From Danxiaibacter sp048498555 (lineage in GTDB: Bacteria; Bacteroidota; Bacteroidia; Chitinophagales; Chitinophagaceae), in NCBI GenBank assembly GCA_048498555.1, contig JBEHXT010000005.1, positions 62,001 to 126,000 on the forward strand: DNA of 64,000 bases, in the 5' to 3' direction. Within the stretch, counting starts at the first letter, position 1, and the number at the start of each line of letters is the position of its first letter. Of the stretch, positions 1 through 9,420 are shown piece after piece. Both the position numbers and the translations under genes were made by a program. Under the pieces are notes generated by a model. It did no database searches. It was not told the origin of the DNA and saw nothing but the letters and a program-made list of their open reading frames with translations.

Positions 1-462
1 TATGATTTTAAGATCGCGAGCCTGGACGGCGGGGTAATTGATTTTTCAAAGTATAAGGGCAAAAAGATCCTGATCGTTAACACCGCTTCAAAATGCGGCT
101 TTACTCCTCAATATGAAGGGTTGGAAAAATTATATGAGTCACATAAAGACAAACTGGTGATCGTTGGTTTTCCTTCAGACAACTTCGGCGGTCAGGAATA
201 CCAGGATAACAATGAAATAAAAGAATTCTGCAAGAAAAACTATGGCGTAACATTCCCGCTTACTACACGTGTTGATGTGAAAGGGGATAAAACAACACCA
301 GTCTACAGCTATCTGTGCAACAAAAGCGAAAATGGCGTTTTAGATGCTACCATCAGTTGGAACTTTAATAAATTCATCATTGATGAAAATGGTAAACTGC
401 TGGCTCACTTCGACAGTAAGGTTAAACCAGACGATCCTGAATTGTTGAAATATCTTAATTAG
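1..462 (+). CDS. glutathione peroxidase, 5' end outside window
   Basis: Thiol peroxidase of the glutathione peroxidase family, which reduces hydrogen peroxide and organic hydroperoxides, probably using thioredoxin in bacteria. The open frame runs in from base 1, so the N-terminus is missing. Visible signatures are NTASKCGFTPQY, with the peroxidatic residue as Cys rather than selenocysteine, then GFPSDNFGGQE with the catalytic Gln, and ISWNFNKFIID with the catalytic Trp and Asn. The length seen (about 153 residues) is close to a full domain of roughly 160, so only a short N-terminus or a signal peptide is lost. A short reiterated sequence follows the stop directly. Family call is firm; the substrate is inferred. 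Confidence 0.9.
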   Translation, partial: YDFKIASLDGGVIDFSKYKGKKILIVNTASKCGFTPQYEGLEKLYESHKDKLVIVGFPSDNFGGQEYQDNNEIKEFCKKNYGVTFPLTTRVDVKGDKTTPVYSYLCNKSENGVLDATISWNFNKFIIDENGKLLAHFDSKVKPDDPELLKYLN

Positions 463-490
463 TGAATGGTCAATGGTGAATAGTGAAAGG
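461..490. repeat. intergenic word repeat (GTGAATGGTCAATGG family)
   Basis: Reiterated 8-10 base words of the form gtgaatggt/caatggtgaa/tagtgaa follow the peroxidase stop. The same family appears in inverted orientation at 24742-24770, more than 24 kb away. No coding role is visible. Confidence 0.5.
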
Positions 491-662
491 TGCGACATCT
501 TCATTATCTAAAAGATTTCATTTTAATAGCAGCCTGGATCAGATACTAACTCTGGGAAAATCAGAGATCTTCATATCAAACATCAGGCATTTAGCTTTTA
601 GATCTTTCAATCAGAGATCAAATAACTTCGTTTATTTGCAGGCAAAAGAGGATATCAGGCGT

Positions 663-1883
663 ATGCTATTTAAAAACGTTGTAGGGCAGCAGGAAACGAA
701 ATTGCATTTGGTGGAAATGGTTAATCAAAACAGGTTAAGCCATGCATTATTGTTCCTGGGAAAAGAAGGAAGTGGCGCGTTGCCGCTGGCTCTTGCGTTT
801 TCCAATTATATCAGCCTTAATCCCGGAGCCGCAAAAAACGAAGTTGCTGCAGGGCCCTCTTTATTTGGCGAAGAACCTGCAAGCGCGCCGGCCGTTCCGT
901 CAACACCTGATGAAGCGGATGCGTGGATGCAGCAACAACCCGCTTATTCAAAAGCATCGGGCCTGATTCACCCTGATATACATTTCTCTTATCCTGCAAT
1001 TCCCAAAAAAAGTGGAGATAAACCCGTTAGCACGGACTATATCACCGAATGGCGGGAATTTACCAGGCAAACTCCTTACGGCAATGCCTTTGACTGGCTG
1101 CAGTTTATTGGAGCCGAAAACAAGCAGGGAAATATCACAGCTGAAGAATGTAACGAAATTATCAGGAAACTGAGCTTGAAAAGCTTTGAAAGCGAATACA
1201 AAATACTGGTGATGTGGATGCCTGAATACCTTGGAAAAGAAGGTAACAAACTATTAAAACTAATAGAGGAGCCTCCACCGAACACCTTGTTTGTTTTGGT
1301 TGCGGAAAATGAAGAGCAAATTCTGGCTACGATATTAAGCCGTTGCCAGCTTGTAAAAATTCCGCTACCGGACACGAACGACATTTCGCACGCTTTGGTT
1401 ACTGACTATAATATTGCACCCGACAGCGCCCGGCAGATCGCCGGCATTGCAGAAGGCAATTTCAGGGATGCCCTGCAACTGACGCAGCATGCGGAGGAGG
1501 ATTGGCAAGGCTTATTAAGAGACTGGCTGAATGCGACGCTAAAAGGCGGCCCGGTGGCACAGGTGAAATGGATTGAGGATGTGAACAAACTGGGACGCGA
1601 AAAACAAAAACAATTCCTGAGATATTTTAATCATCTGCTTGAGCAAAGCATCAGAATCAGGGTGATGGGGCCGGATAAAATACAGCTTCCCGAAAAAGAG
1701 AAAGATTTTGCCCAGCGGTTGAATAAAATAGCCTCAGTTAGCCAGCAACAGGTGATGATTGAAGAGTTAGACAAGGCTGCATATTACATTGAAAGAAATG
1801 CTAATGGAAAGATGTTATTTCATGCGTTAACCATTAAACTTTACCATATAATTCAGGATAAAGCACTAATTTTGGTCGATTAG
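663..1883 (+). CDS. holB: DNA polymerase III subunit delta' (clamp-loader subunit)
   Basis: Delta-prime subunit of the replicative clamp loader, an AAA+ family member that helps place the sliding clamp on DNA. The start is the ATG at 663, whose product begins MLFKNVVGQQETKLHLVEMV, the normal N-terminus of the family. The same frame is open further upstream from a GTG at 483, but that part is not family-like. Seen: RLSHALLFLGKEGSG (P-loop-like region, about residues 24-38), KILVMWMPEYLGKEGNKLLKLIEEPP (split over residues 180-205), and ATILSRCQ as the arginine-finger/sensor region. About 406 residues, long for the family, which is common in Bacteroidota. The gene downstream is a PSP1/RicT protein, a neighbour pair also known in Firmicutes (holB-yaaT). 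Confidence 0.85.
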   Translation: MLFKNVVGQQETKLHLVEMVNQNRLSHALLFLGKEGSGALPLALAFSNYISLNPGAAKNEVAAGPSLFGEEPASAPAVPSTPDEADAWMQQQPAYSKASGLIHPDIHFSYPAIPKKSGDKPVSTDYITEWREFTRQTPYGNAFDWLQFIGAENKQGNITAEECNEIIRKLSLKSFESEYKILVMWMPEYLGKEGNKLLKLIEEPPPNTLFVLVAENEEQILATILSRCQLVKIPLPDTNDISHALVTDYNIAPDSARQIAGIAEGNFRDALQLTQHAEEDWQGLLRDWLNATLKGGPVAQVKWIEDVNKLGREKQKQFLRYFNHLLEQSIRIRVMGPDKIQLPEKEKDFAQRLNKIASVSQQQVMIEELDKAAYYIERNANGKMLFHALTIKLYHIIQDKALILVD

Positions 1884-2166
1884 GGTAGCTCTGCTCATTA
1901 TAAAAAGCAGTGTTTCCCAGTTTGTGTGAGGTGTTAGAAAAAGTGAATTGTGCAAGGCCCCGGCCGTCAAAAATATCTTGACCGCACTGTTGAACTGCGA
2001 TTTATTTCTATATATTATTGATTGTGATATAAAATGCTTGCCCTTAATGTTTATGGGCTTTTAGTCTGCTGACTTACTATATATACAATCATGTGGTTCT
2101 ACATTATTTACTCTTACTGACACATCCACATTTATTAATTAATTACTCATTGTAAAATTAAATGAT

Positions 2167-3531
2167 ATGGGTTGTGGATCTTGTGGCGGAGGTAAGCCCA
2201 ATGGATGCAAAAGCAATGGAGGATGTAGCACAGGAAGCTGCAACAGGCTGAACGTGCATGACTGGCTGATGAACCTTCCTATAGATGATGCAGATTTAGC
2301 TTGCAAAATAGTTGAAGTTAGTTTTAGCCAGGGAAGCAGAAAAGAATTTTACAGGAATACCACCTTACAATATTTTGAAAAAGGTGAGTATATCACCGTG
2401 GAAGGCGTTAGTGGATTTGACGTGGGTGAAGTTTCCCTTACGGGAGAACTGGTTCGCCTACAAATGAAGAAAAAGAATGTGGATGAATTCAACGCTGAAA
2501 TAAAAAAAGTCCTCAGGAAAAGTGGCGAAAAGGACATTGAATTATTCAGGCACAATAAAGATCGTGAGCGCGAAGCTTTAGCAAGAAGCAGGGCGATAGC
2601 CAAACAACTGAACCTGCAAATGAAACTGATTCAGGTAGAATTTCAGGCAGACGGTAAAAAGGCAACATTCTTCTATACCGCTGAAGACCGTGTTGACTTT
2701 CGTGAGCTAATCAAAATTTATGCTTCAGAATTTAAGGTAAAGGTTGAAATGAAGCAGATCGGTATCAGGCAGGAAGCGGCAAAAGTAGGCGGCATCGGAA
2801 GTTGCGGGCGTGAACTTTGTTGCAGCACCTGGTTGAGTGATTTTAAAAGCGTTACTACAACAGCGGCGCGTTATCAAAATTTATCCATCAACCAGACCAA
2901 ATTAAGTGGCCAGTGTGGCCGGTTAAAATGCTGTCTGAACTACGAGCTGGACACCTACCTGGATGCTTTGCAACATTTTCCGGATAATGCGGAAACGCTT
3001 GAAACAACCAGGGGTACAGCGTCTTTAATCAAAAAAGACATCTTCAAAAACCTGATGTGGTACATTTTACCCGAAAGTAGTAAACAATACCCGCTCGCTA
3101 TTTCCCGTGTGAGAGAGATAAAGCGTATGAATGCTACGGGTCAAAAAGCAGACGAACTTCAGCCGGTAGAATTGTTGAGCAGCAAAGTAAAAGAGGTTGA
3201 GCATCAGTTTGTGGATGTAGTTGGACAAATAAGTTTAAAGAGCCTGGAACGTAACAGCAAAAAAAGAAAAGAAAAAGAAAGGGAAGGCCGTCCTGATATG
3301 CGTGATAAAAGAAACGCAGGTGGCCAACAACAGCAAGGCCAGCAACGTCCGCCTCAACAAAAGCCACCACAGCAAAAGCCGCCGCAGCAGCAACAACAGC
3401 AAAGGCCACCACAGCAGAAGCCGCCTCAACAGCAGCAACAGCAGAAACCGCCACAGCAGCAAAAGCCACCGCAGCAAAAACCGCCATTTAACAGGCAACA
3501 ACCTAAACCACCACAGGACAAAAAGAAATAA
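2167..3531 (+). CDS. PSP1 domain protein, RicT/YaaT-like, with Gln/Pro-rich tail
   Basis: Homologue of RicT (YaaT), which in Bacillus forms an iron-sulphur complex with RicA and RicF that affects mRNA maturation and development; its role in Bacteroidota is not established. The N-terminus is Cys- and Gly-rich (MGCGSCGGG, then GCSTGSC). The PSP1 core carries GSCGRELCCSTWL (about residues 217-229) and GQCGRLKCCLNYE (about 248-260), so several cysteines could bind a cluster. From about residue 386 the protein becomes a QQKPP repeat tail ending in a basic DKKK. It follows holB after 283 bp and is closed by a strong terminator. In many Bacteroidota gldH follows this gene, but not here. Cluster binding and function are inferred. 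Confidence 0.85.
   Translation: MGCGSCGGGKPNGCKSNGGCSTGSCNRLNVHDWLMNLPIDDADLACKIVEVSFSQGSRKEFYRNTTLQYFEKGEYITVEGVSGFDVGEVSLTGELVRLQMKKKNVDEFNAEIKKVLRKSGEKDIELFRHNKDREREALARSRAIAKQLNLQMKLIQVEFQADGKKATFFYTAEDRVDFRELIKIYASEFKVKVEMKQIGIRQEAAKVGGIGSCGRELCCSTWLSDFKSVTTTAARYQNLSINQTKLSGQCGRLKCCLNYELDTYLDALQHFPDNAETLETTRGTASLIKKDIFKNLMWYILPESSKQYPLAISRVREIKRMNATGQKADELQPVELLSSKVKEVEHQFVDVVGQISLKSLERNSKKRKEKEREGRPDMRDKRNAGGQQQQGQQRPPQQKPPQQKPPQQQQQQRPPQQKPPQQQQQQKPPQQQKPPQQKPPFNRQQPKPPQDKKK
3325..3512 (+). repeat. in-frame CAGCAAAAGCCACCG-type coding repeat
   Basis: Imperfect tandem units of about 15 bp encode QQKPP blocks separated by poly-Gln runs, forming the C-terminal tail of the RicT-like protein. 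All units keep the frame. Slippage here would change tail length by whole codons. The antisense frames are also open, which produces misleading Ala- and Leu-rich reading frames on the other strand. Confidence 0.8.
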
Positions 3532-3541
3532 TCAACAATAC

Positions 3542-3575
3542 AAAGGTTCAGTTCAAAAGACTGAACCTTTTTTTT
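3542..3575 (+). terminator. rho-independent terminator after the RicT-like gene
   Basis: Perfect 11-bp stem (aaaggttcagt / actgaaccttt), 7-base loop, then a run of T. It starts 10 bp after the stop codon. Confidence 0.9.
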
Positions 3576-3734
3576 AATCTGTTGTTTCAGATATTTTTCT
3601 TAGTTTTTGCCCTTTAAAACAACTCTTTAATCATGAAATTCAGACTCCTGACCTAACGAAAACGCCTTCTCATCGAACAAAAAGCACCCGTTATTTAACA
3701 ACCATATTTTTATTTCTACTACTGCTTAGCACCC

Positions 3735-6700
3735 ATGAAAAAAGACCTGTTGAAGAAGTTCGCGCTTCTCCCCTGTTTAACACTATGCCTTTTGTTTTTT
3801 TGTATTTCTTCTAACGCCCAGATGCGACAAATTCATGTAGAGTCTGATTCGAGCAATCACGCACGCAAGTTCAGTTTTTACACTCCTAAGGAGGGCTATG
3901 TGGCATTTGATAAAGGAATTGGATACACCACTGATACGGGGAGAACATTTACGATGAAAAAGATCACCATGTCCAATGTCAATTACAACTTTAACGAGGT
4001 GAATCTTACACTTGGCTTTTCTGCCGCAGGCGTGCAAGCTTTTGACAAGAATAACATACTTGTGTATGGCGATTTTAGTTTTGAACCCACTATCCTGTCG
4101 TCATCAGATGGAGGAGAAACTTTCACAGTCGTTTATTGGGAACCGTTAGATCCAAGCATTTTCTATGGTATAACGAATATAGTTTTTCCCCGAAAAGATA
4201 ATATTGGCTATGCAGTTTGCCCGAATCATGTTTTAAAAACAACTGACAGGGGACTAACCTGGTCGATTATATTATTGGCAGGAAATGACTACTATTCAGA
4301 TGTGCAAGTTGCAGCTGACAGCAATTTTGTAGTTGCTACCGGAAGATCTAAAACAGTATTCGGAATTAAAAATCAGGGCGCCTCTTTTGTTAATCTTCAG
4401 CCACCATCCACAATTGGCTTCAAACTAAATTCCGCATACTTTCTGTCGCCCACAACCGGCTGGGTTAGCATGACTGATGGAGATGCAGGATTGATCTATA
4501 AAACCACGGACGGCGGTGATCATTGGACTTTACTAAATGACAAAACAGTAACGCCATTTGCATTTGGCAAAATGAAGTTTTTTGATGAGAACACTGGTTA
4601 TGCGCTACCTATCAACTATCAGAACAGAATCTTTAAAACCCGGAACGGCGGTGTTACATGGGAGCAGTTGCCAAGAGATAATAGCTATGGCTATTTAGGA
4701 TGGACACATAATGATCTTTATTTCTATTCAGAAAAACAATTTTGGGCAGGCGGTGGCCATGGCTTTATTGAGCTTACAAACAACGGAGGAGGCATACCGC
4801 TTCCAAGGGCATATTTCAAAATTGACACAACAGGCCTTAATGCAACCGGAAAGGTGCAGCTAAAGAATTACTCTCAAACAGATTATTCGTACAAATGGTT
4901 TTTAAATGATACGCTAATCAGCACTGCATATGAGCTTAGCTACAATCATTATTTGTATAGCAACTGGGATTCTATAAAACTTGTTGTATCTAAAAACGGC
5001 TACACGGATTCGTTGGTTTTACTGCAGTATTTCAATGCACCCACTGCGCCTCCTGTTTTAACGATAAAAGATTTTAATCCGAAGAAAGGTTTTCCCGAGG
5101 CAGAAATAACTATTACAGGCACCTATCTGTCATCAGTTACCAATGTATATTTCGGTAACATGCCTGCAGCATCATTTAAGATTATTTCAGACACTGTAAT
5201 TAAAGCGATGATATTCCCGCCAGGCGATGAAGGAAATATAAAACTTGTTTCTCCCGGTGCAACTGTTCAAATGCCAGGCTTCACTTATGAGTCGCGATTG
5301 AAGATCACATCAATTTCTCCAACCTCCGGCACAATTGGAACAGAGGTTACAATTAGTGGAGAAAAATTCAATCCTGTTGCTGATCAGAATATTGTTTTCT
5401 TTGGAGGCGTCCGCGCACAGGTTGTTTCGGCAACTGCGAATAAGATAGTAGTAAAAGCTCCTCCAGGCGCTTCCTACGAGCGAATCACCGTTGAAACCAA
5501 TGGATTGATGGCTCAATCATCCTATCCATTTTTAATCACCTTTGACGGTGTTCGCGGAATCGATAGCCTCACGTTCCAGGATAAGTTTGACATTACATAT
5601 CAATCTACTTTTGCGTTTCAGATTGCCGACATTGACGGCGACGGAAAGCCGGATATCATAAGCAGCGACTCGCATGGAGACCGCCTTGTAATTCAACGAA
5701 ACACGAGTACTAATGATCAGATCTCGTTTGACAATAAAATATTTCTGCCGGTATCTCAATTTAATGGTGAAGAGGTGGTAAACATTGCTGACTTTAATGG
5801 CGATGGTAAGCTCGACATTTTAACGAATGATACCAGATCGCAGGCGATGTTGTCGTTTTTCATCAACCAAAGTACGCCGGGAAACATATCATTTGTTCGT
5901 AAGAATCTTTGGGTCAAAAGTTATTATGCACAACCTCATTTACTCAGTCTTGCTGTTGCTGATGTTAATAATGATGGCAGGCCTGATATTGTGGGACAGC
6001 AAAGCGCACAAATGGCCTTTCTAAAAAATATAAGCACACGAGATAGCCTTGCCTTCGAATGGGTAGGCCCGCTGCTTCAGGTACCAGATACGGGCGGTAG
6101 CAATATTGCAGACATAGATGGCGACGGGAAAATCGATCTCATAACAAACTACTACGACGAAGGGCGCGGCTTTATGGCTGTATATCGCAACATTTCAGTA
6201 AATGATAGCATTATGTTTGGCCCTGTGCTGAAGCTTCCGGTATTGTCTTATCGTTCTGGTTTTGCACTCGCGGATATTAACCAGGACGGCAAACTGGATA
6301 TTGTTGCGAATTCACCTTCGCCTGACCAGACTGGCATTGTTATCTCCGTTTTTAAAAATATAAGCACCAAAGGCACTATAGCATTTGAGGCCTCGACAGA
6401 TTTTAACTTGCCTGCAACCGATTATAGCCATCTTGCAATAAACGATATTGATGGTGATGGCAAAACGGACATAGTTTTAGCACATGTAAATCCTGATAAG
6501 CCGTTTGTAAGCATTCTAAAAAACACGAGCGCAGTAAATACAATTTCTTTTGACCCTAAAGTTGAGATCTGGAAAAAACCTTTTGCATGGAATTATTATC
6601 CAATTGTATTAAATGACATGAATCTAGACGGCAAACCAGACATTATAGCAACAAACATGACGCCAGGCCCTAATCCTCCCCATCTTCTTTCTATTCTAAA

Positions 6701-8588
6701 AAATTCTGCTGGATACATAACGATACCGGGATGCGAAGGAGAAAGCACCAATGTTACAGCTAAACAATCAGGAACAAGATATCAGTGGCAGCAAAATTCC
6801 GGTGAAGGATTCTTTGACATGCAGGACAACATTAGTTTCACGGGTACAACCACCGATACGTTAAGGATTTTAAATGTGCGCGTTTCATGGAATAAAAACA
6901 TTTACCGATGTATTGTTGATGGCCAAAGTGGCGAGGAATATATGCTTCATGCAGAAGATAAAAAAACTCCGGCAGTTTCATTGGCCATAACGGATAGCGC
7001 GTTATGTGCAGGTAAAACTACAACGCTTAAAGCCATAGCTACAAATGGAGGCAGCTCACCGGTTTTTGAATGGACATTAAATGGAGAAAAGATTAGCGCA
7101 GACAGCAGCATTTTTACATCAACGACATTAAAAAACAACGATAAGGTTGCTGTTTTACTGAGAAGCAATGCGGCTTGCCTTTCGGCACCAACAGCAAGCA
7201 GTGATGTGGTTACTTTACACATAAATACTCCATCAGAAGCTCCATCGATTAAAATATCCGCCGATACGAACAGCATTTGTTTCGCTACAGAAAAACGAAT
7301 ATCAAGTGAAGTAATTAATGGTGGCGACGAGCCTGTTTTACAGTGGTATGTAAATGGAGTTCCTTCCGGAGTTACAAACCAGGGATTTGTATCTTATAGC
7401 TTCCACAACAACGATAGCGTGCAAGCCATGCTCATAAGTAGTGCAGCATGTCTGCTTCACGATTCCGCATACAGCAATGTAATAGCTGTGAAGGTTGATA
7501 CACTCGTTACACCTGCAGTTACGATTAACGCTACATCTGCTAACGTATGTGCCGGAGAAAATGTAACATTTACCGCACAGCCTGCAAGTGAAGGCACAAA
7601 CCCCCACTACAGCTGGCTTGTAAACGGATTGAACGCCGGTACCAACAGTAATATATTTAACACTACAACGTTACCAAAGGATGCTACTGTGTATGTTGTT
7701 CTGTTAAGTGATGCTAAATGTGTTACATGGAATACTGCTCAAAGCAACGAGATTTCTGTAAATGTTACCTTTCCAAAAATACCGGCAATATCTATTGCAA
7801 CACCACCTTCTGTAATTTGTAAAGGGCAAGAAATAAGTTTAATTGCTCAACCGGTTGATGCAGATGCTTTAGTGAGTTATCAATGGCACGTGAATGGGCA
7901 AAACACTGGAAGCAATGCCAACACTTTCGTAAGTAAATCTTTTTCAAACGGGGATACCGTTTCAGTTTCCATGAATGTGCTGGCTTCCGGTTGCCGGCTA
8001 AAAGACACTATCGTTGTAAGCAACAACATTACGCTGAACGTAAAGGATTCCGGAAGGAACACCATTACCATTGACGGGAATATAAATCTAACACAGGGAA
8101 TAACTACAACCACGATACGTTCATATATCACCGGGCCAGGAATACTTGCATACCAATGGCAAGACAGCACCAATAATCATAACTGGCTGGATATCGGCGG
8201 ACAAACAAAATCATCAATCACATACAAACCATTTAAAACTGGTGACAAATTAAGATGCATCCTGGTTAACAGCAGTGCCTGTTCTATCAGTTCATCCATA
8301 AGTAATACCCTGCAGTTTATTGTAACGGAAATTGATACTTCAGCGCATAGGGTAAAATTGTATCCCAATCCTGTAACGTCTACATTTACAATTGGAGACT
8401 TGAAACCTTCAGACGAATGGGTTGCCCTGGAAATACTAAGTGAGTCTGGCGTAAAATTACTTGGTGCCGATTTAACCGGAAAGGCAAGCATTAAAGTTCC
8501 GGTAGCCAATTTACCAAGAGGAACTTATATTGCCAGGTTAATAAGATCAAATCAAAAATCAATAACTGTAAGATTTATTAAAATCTAA
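3735..8588 (+). CDS. large secreted mosaic protein with type IX sorting tail
   Basis: A 1617-residue exported protein. The signal peptide covers about residues 1-29, ending SSNAQ. Residues about 30-370 hold BNR/Ycf48-like propeller motifs (KTTDRGLTW, YKTTDGGDHW, FKTRNGGVTW). Two IPT/TIG domains start near 439 and 520. Seven FG-GAP/VCBS repeats with calcium-loop signatures such as ADIDGDGKPD lie from about 631 to 960. Four Ig/PKD-like units follow about every 90 residues, each with W-x-x-NG (near 1110, 1202, 1292, 1382). From about 1540, YPNPVTSTFTI starts a type A sorting domain of the type IX system, so the protein is expected to cross the outer membrane and stay at the surface or be released. 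The ligand is unknown; the architecture suggests adhesion or glycan binding. porT lies at 20286-21005. Confidence 0.9.
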   Translation: MKKDLLKKFALLPCLTLCLLFFCISSNAQMRQIHVESDSSNHARKFSFYTPKEGYVAFDKGIGYTTDTGRTFTMKKITMSNVNYNFNEVNLTLGFSAAGVQAFDKNNILVYGDFSFEPTILSSSDGGETFTVVYWEPLDPSIFYGITNIVFPRKDNIGYAVCPNHVLKTTDRGLTWSIILLAGNDYYSDVQVAADSNFVVATGRSKTVFGIKNQGASFVNLQPPSTIGFKLNSAYFLSPTTGWVSMTDGDAGLIYKTTDGGDHWTLLNDKTVTPFAFGKMKFFDENTGYALPINYQNRIFKTRNGGVTWEQLPRDNSYGYLGWTHNDLYFYSEKQFWAGGGHGFIELTNNGGGIPLPRAYFKIDTTGLNATGKVQLKNYSQTDYSYKWFLNDTLISTAYELSYNHYLYSNWDSIKLVVSKNGYTDSLVLLQYFNAPTAPPVLTIKDFNPKKGFPEAEITITGTYLSSVTNVYFGNMPAASFKIISDTVIKAMIFPPGDEGNIKLVSPGATVQMPGFTYESRLKITSISPTSGTIGTEVTISGEKFNPVADQNIVFFGGVRAQVVSATANKIVVKAPPGASYERITVETNGLMAQSSYPFLITFDGVRGIDSLTFQDKFDITYQSTFAFQIADIDGDGKPDIISSDSHGDRLVIQRNTSTNDQISFDNKIFLPVSQFNGEEVVNIADFNGDGKLDILTNDTRSQAMLSFFINQSTPGNISFVRKNLWVKSYYAQPHLLSLAVADVNNDGRPDIVGQQSAQMAFLKNISTRDSLAFEWVGPLLQVPDTGGSNIADIDGDGKIDLITNYYDEGRGFMAVYRNISVNDSIMFGPVLKLPVLSYRSGFALADINQDGKLDIVANSPSPDQTGIVISVFKNISTKGTIAFEASTDFNLPATDYSHLAINDIDGDGKTDIVLAHVNPDKPFVSILKNTSAVNTISFDPKVEIWKKPFAWNYYPIVLNDMNLDGKPDIIATNMTPGPNPPHLLSILKNSAGYITIPGCEGESTNVTAKQSGTRYQWQQNSGEGFFDMQDNISFTGTTTDTLRILNVRVSWNKNIYRCIVDGQSGEEYMLHAEDKKTPAVSLAITDSALCAGKTTTLKAIATNGGSSPVFEWTLNGEKISADSSIFTSTTLKNNDKVAVLLRSNAACLSAPTASSDVVTLHINTPSEAPSIKISADTNSICFATEKRISSEVINGGDEPVLQWYVNGVPSGVTNQGFVSYSFHNNDSVQAMLISSAACLLHDSAYSNVIAVKVDTLVTPAVTINATSANVCAGENVTFTAQPASEGTNPHYSWLVNGLNAGTNSNIFNTTTLPKDATVYVVLLSDAKCVTWNTAQSNEISVNVTFPKIPAISIATPPSVICKGQEISLIAQPVDADALVSYQWHVNGQNTGSNANTFVSKSFSNGDTVSVSMNVLASGCRLKDTIVVSNNITLNVKDSGRNTITIDGNINLTQGITTTTIRSYITGPGILAYQWQDSTNNHNWLDIGGQTKSSITYKPFKTGDKLRCILVNSSACSISSSISNTLQFIVTEIDTSAHRVKLYPNPVTSTFTIGDLKPSDEWVALEILSESGVKLLGADLTGKASIKVPVANLPRGTYIARLIRSNQKSITVRFIKI

Positions 8589-8594
8589 ATGCAT

Positions 8595-8656
8595 AAAAGC
8601 CAGTCCTGTTTTTTAAATGTTGAGTCTTGTTAACATCTAAAGGCAGGCTGGCTTTT
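8595..8656 (+). terminator. probable terminator after the mosaic protein
   Basis: Inverted repeat aaaagccagtcctg / caggctggctttt with one bulged base and a long (about 35-base) spacer, ending in a T run just after the stop codon. Confidence 0.65.
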
Positions 8657-9051
8657 CCTATGAATAACTAACCTGGTTACCCAATAAAAAAAATACCTGA
8701 TCATCGCGTTTACCAACGTGGTTGTTTATAACTGATTTATTACACCATCTAAGATTCTCTCCCGAGACAAAGGCTAAATTGGAGCACAATTTTTATAACT
8801 CAACTGAGGCAAAATAAGGATCTGAATTATAGAGAAAATGCTCCAGCAAAAAAAAAAGTCCATACAAACTGACAATACGTTTTTTGAAAAAAGTTGACAT
8901 ACCTAATCAGATCAGAAACAACATGAATAATAGCTGATTAGGCTTTACCGGCTATCTCCGCTTTTGGATATGAGCTGCGCTTACATTTTATTTTAATGCT
9001 ATTTACTATGAAAAGTTAAATGCGTTTTTTATTTTTATAACGAACGCTAAT
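8657..9051. other. AT-rich intergenic stretch, nothing recognised
   Basis: About 395 bp with several A and T runs, no open frame with family features, no tRNA-like cloverleaf and no clear promoter. Only its last 25 bases, upstream of the decayed copy that follows, resemble the sequence upstream of the intact gene at 9421. Confidence 0.4.
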
Positions 9052-9165
9052 ATGAAGTATACCCTCATAACAGTGGCTGCAGCTACTACAGTCACTACAT
9101 GGGCGCTATGCTATAAGATTTCAATGTAATATCGAAAAATCAGATCGGCTTTATACAGTAAACGG
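9052..9165 (+). pseudogene. internally deleted copy of the adjacent beta-barrel gene
   Basis: The ATG at 9052 and the next 70 or so bases closely match the start of the gene at 9421. The shared upstream words are cgctaat followed by ATG. The encoded start is MKYTLITVA against MKYTLIAVA, and both reach a Cys-Tyr pair at the signal peptide end. The frame stops at 9127-9129 after 25 codons. The following bases (about 9136-9160, atcggcttta) resemble sequence just after the stop of the intact gene (about 10152-10176). The simplest reading is a third tandem copy that lost almost its whole coding body. The match was judged by eye. Confidence 0.5.
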
Positions 9166-9420
9166 GAAACCCTTTTGCCAACTATTTCTTGCATTTGCTT
9201 ACAGTAAGCAACAACGCTTTATAACAGGACGCAATTAACAATGGATGCTGATACAGGAAGATTACGTTTGATATAGAGAGAGTAATCTGGCACATTAATC
9301 CACGCCGTTATGTAAAGTGATAAAATGCACTAAGGGATGTCCTATGCATCTTCATCATTTTGCAAACTTTAATCCAACCTATAAGTTTAAGCACTAGAAC
9401 TTTTAATAAAACGCGCTAAT
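9166..9420. other. intergenic region upstream of the beta-barrel gene
   Basis: No coding signal seen. Its 3' part holds the putative promoter at 9360-9389. Confidence 0.35.
9360..9389 (+). promoter_or_regulatory. putative Bacteroidota promoter
   Basis: TTG at 9360-9362, a 19-base spacer, then TAAGTTTA at 9382-9389, one mismatch from TAnnTTTG. It lies about 31 bp upstream of the ATG at 9421. Confidence 0.35.

Noticed and set aside
483..662. Upstream extension of holB from a GTG at 483
   Set aside because: The family N-terminus begins at the ATG at 663; the extension is unlike known delta' proteins and begins inside the word repeat.
2040..2062. Terminator in the holB-RicT gap (GCCC/GGGC then TTTT)
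   Set aside because: A 4-bp stem with an 11-base loop is too weak to support.
3134..3501. Long Ala- and Leu-rich open frames antisense to the RicT-like gene
   Set aside because: They are products of the CAG-rich coding repeat, with no start signal or family features.
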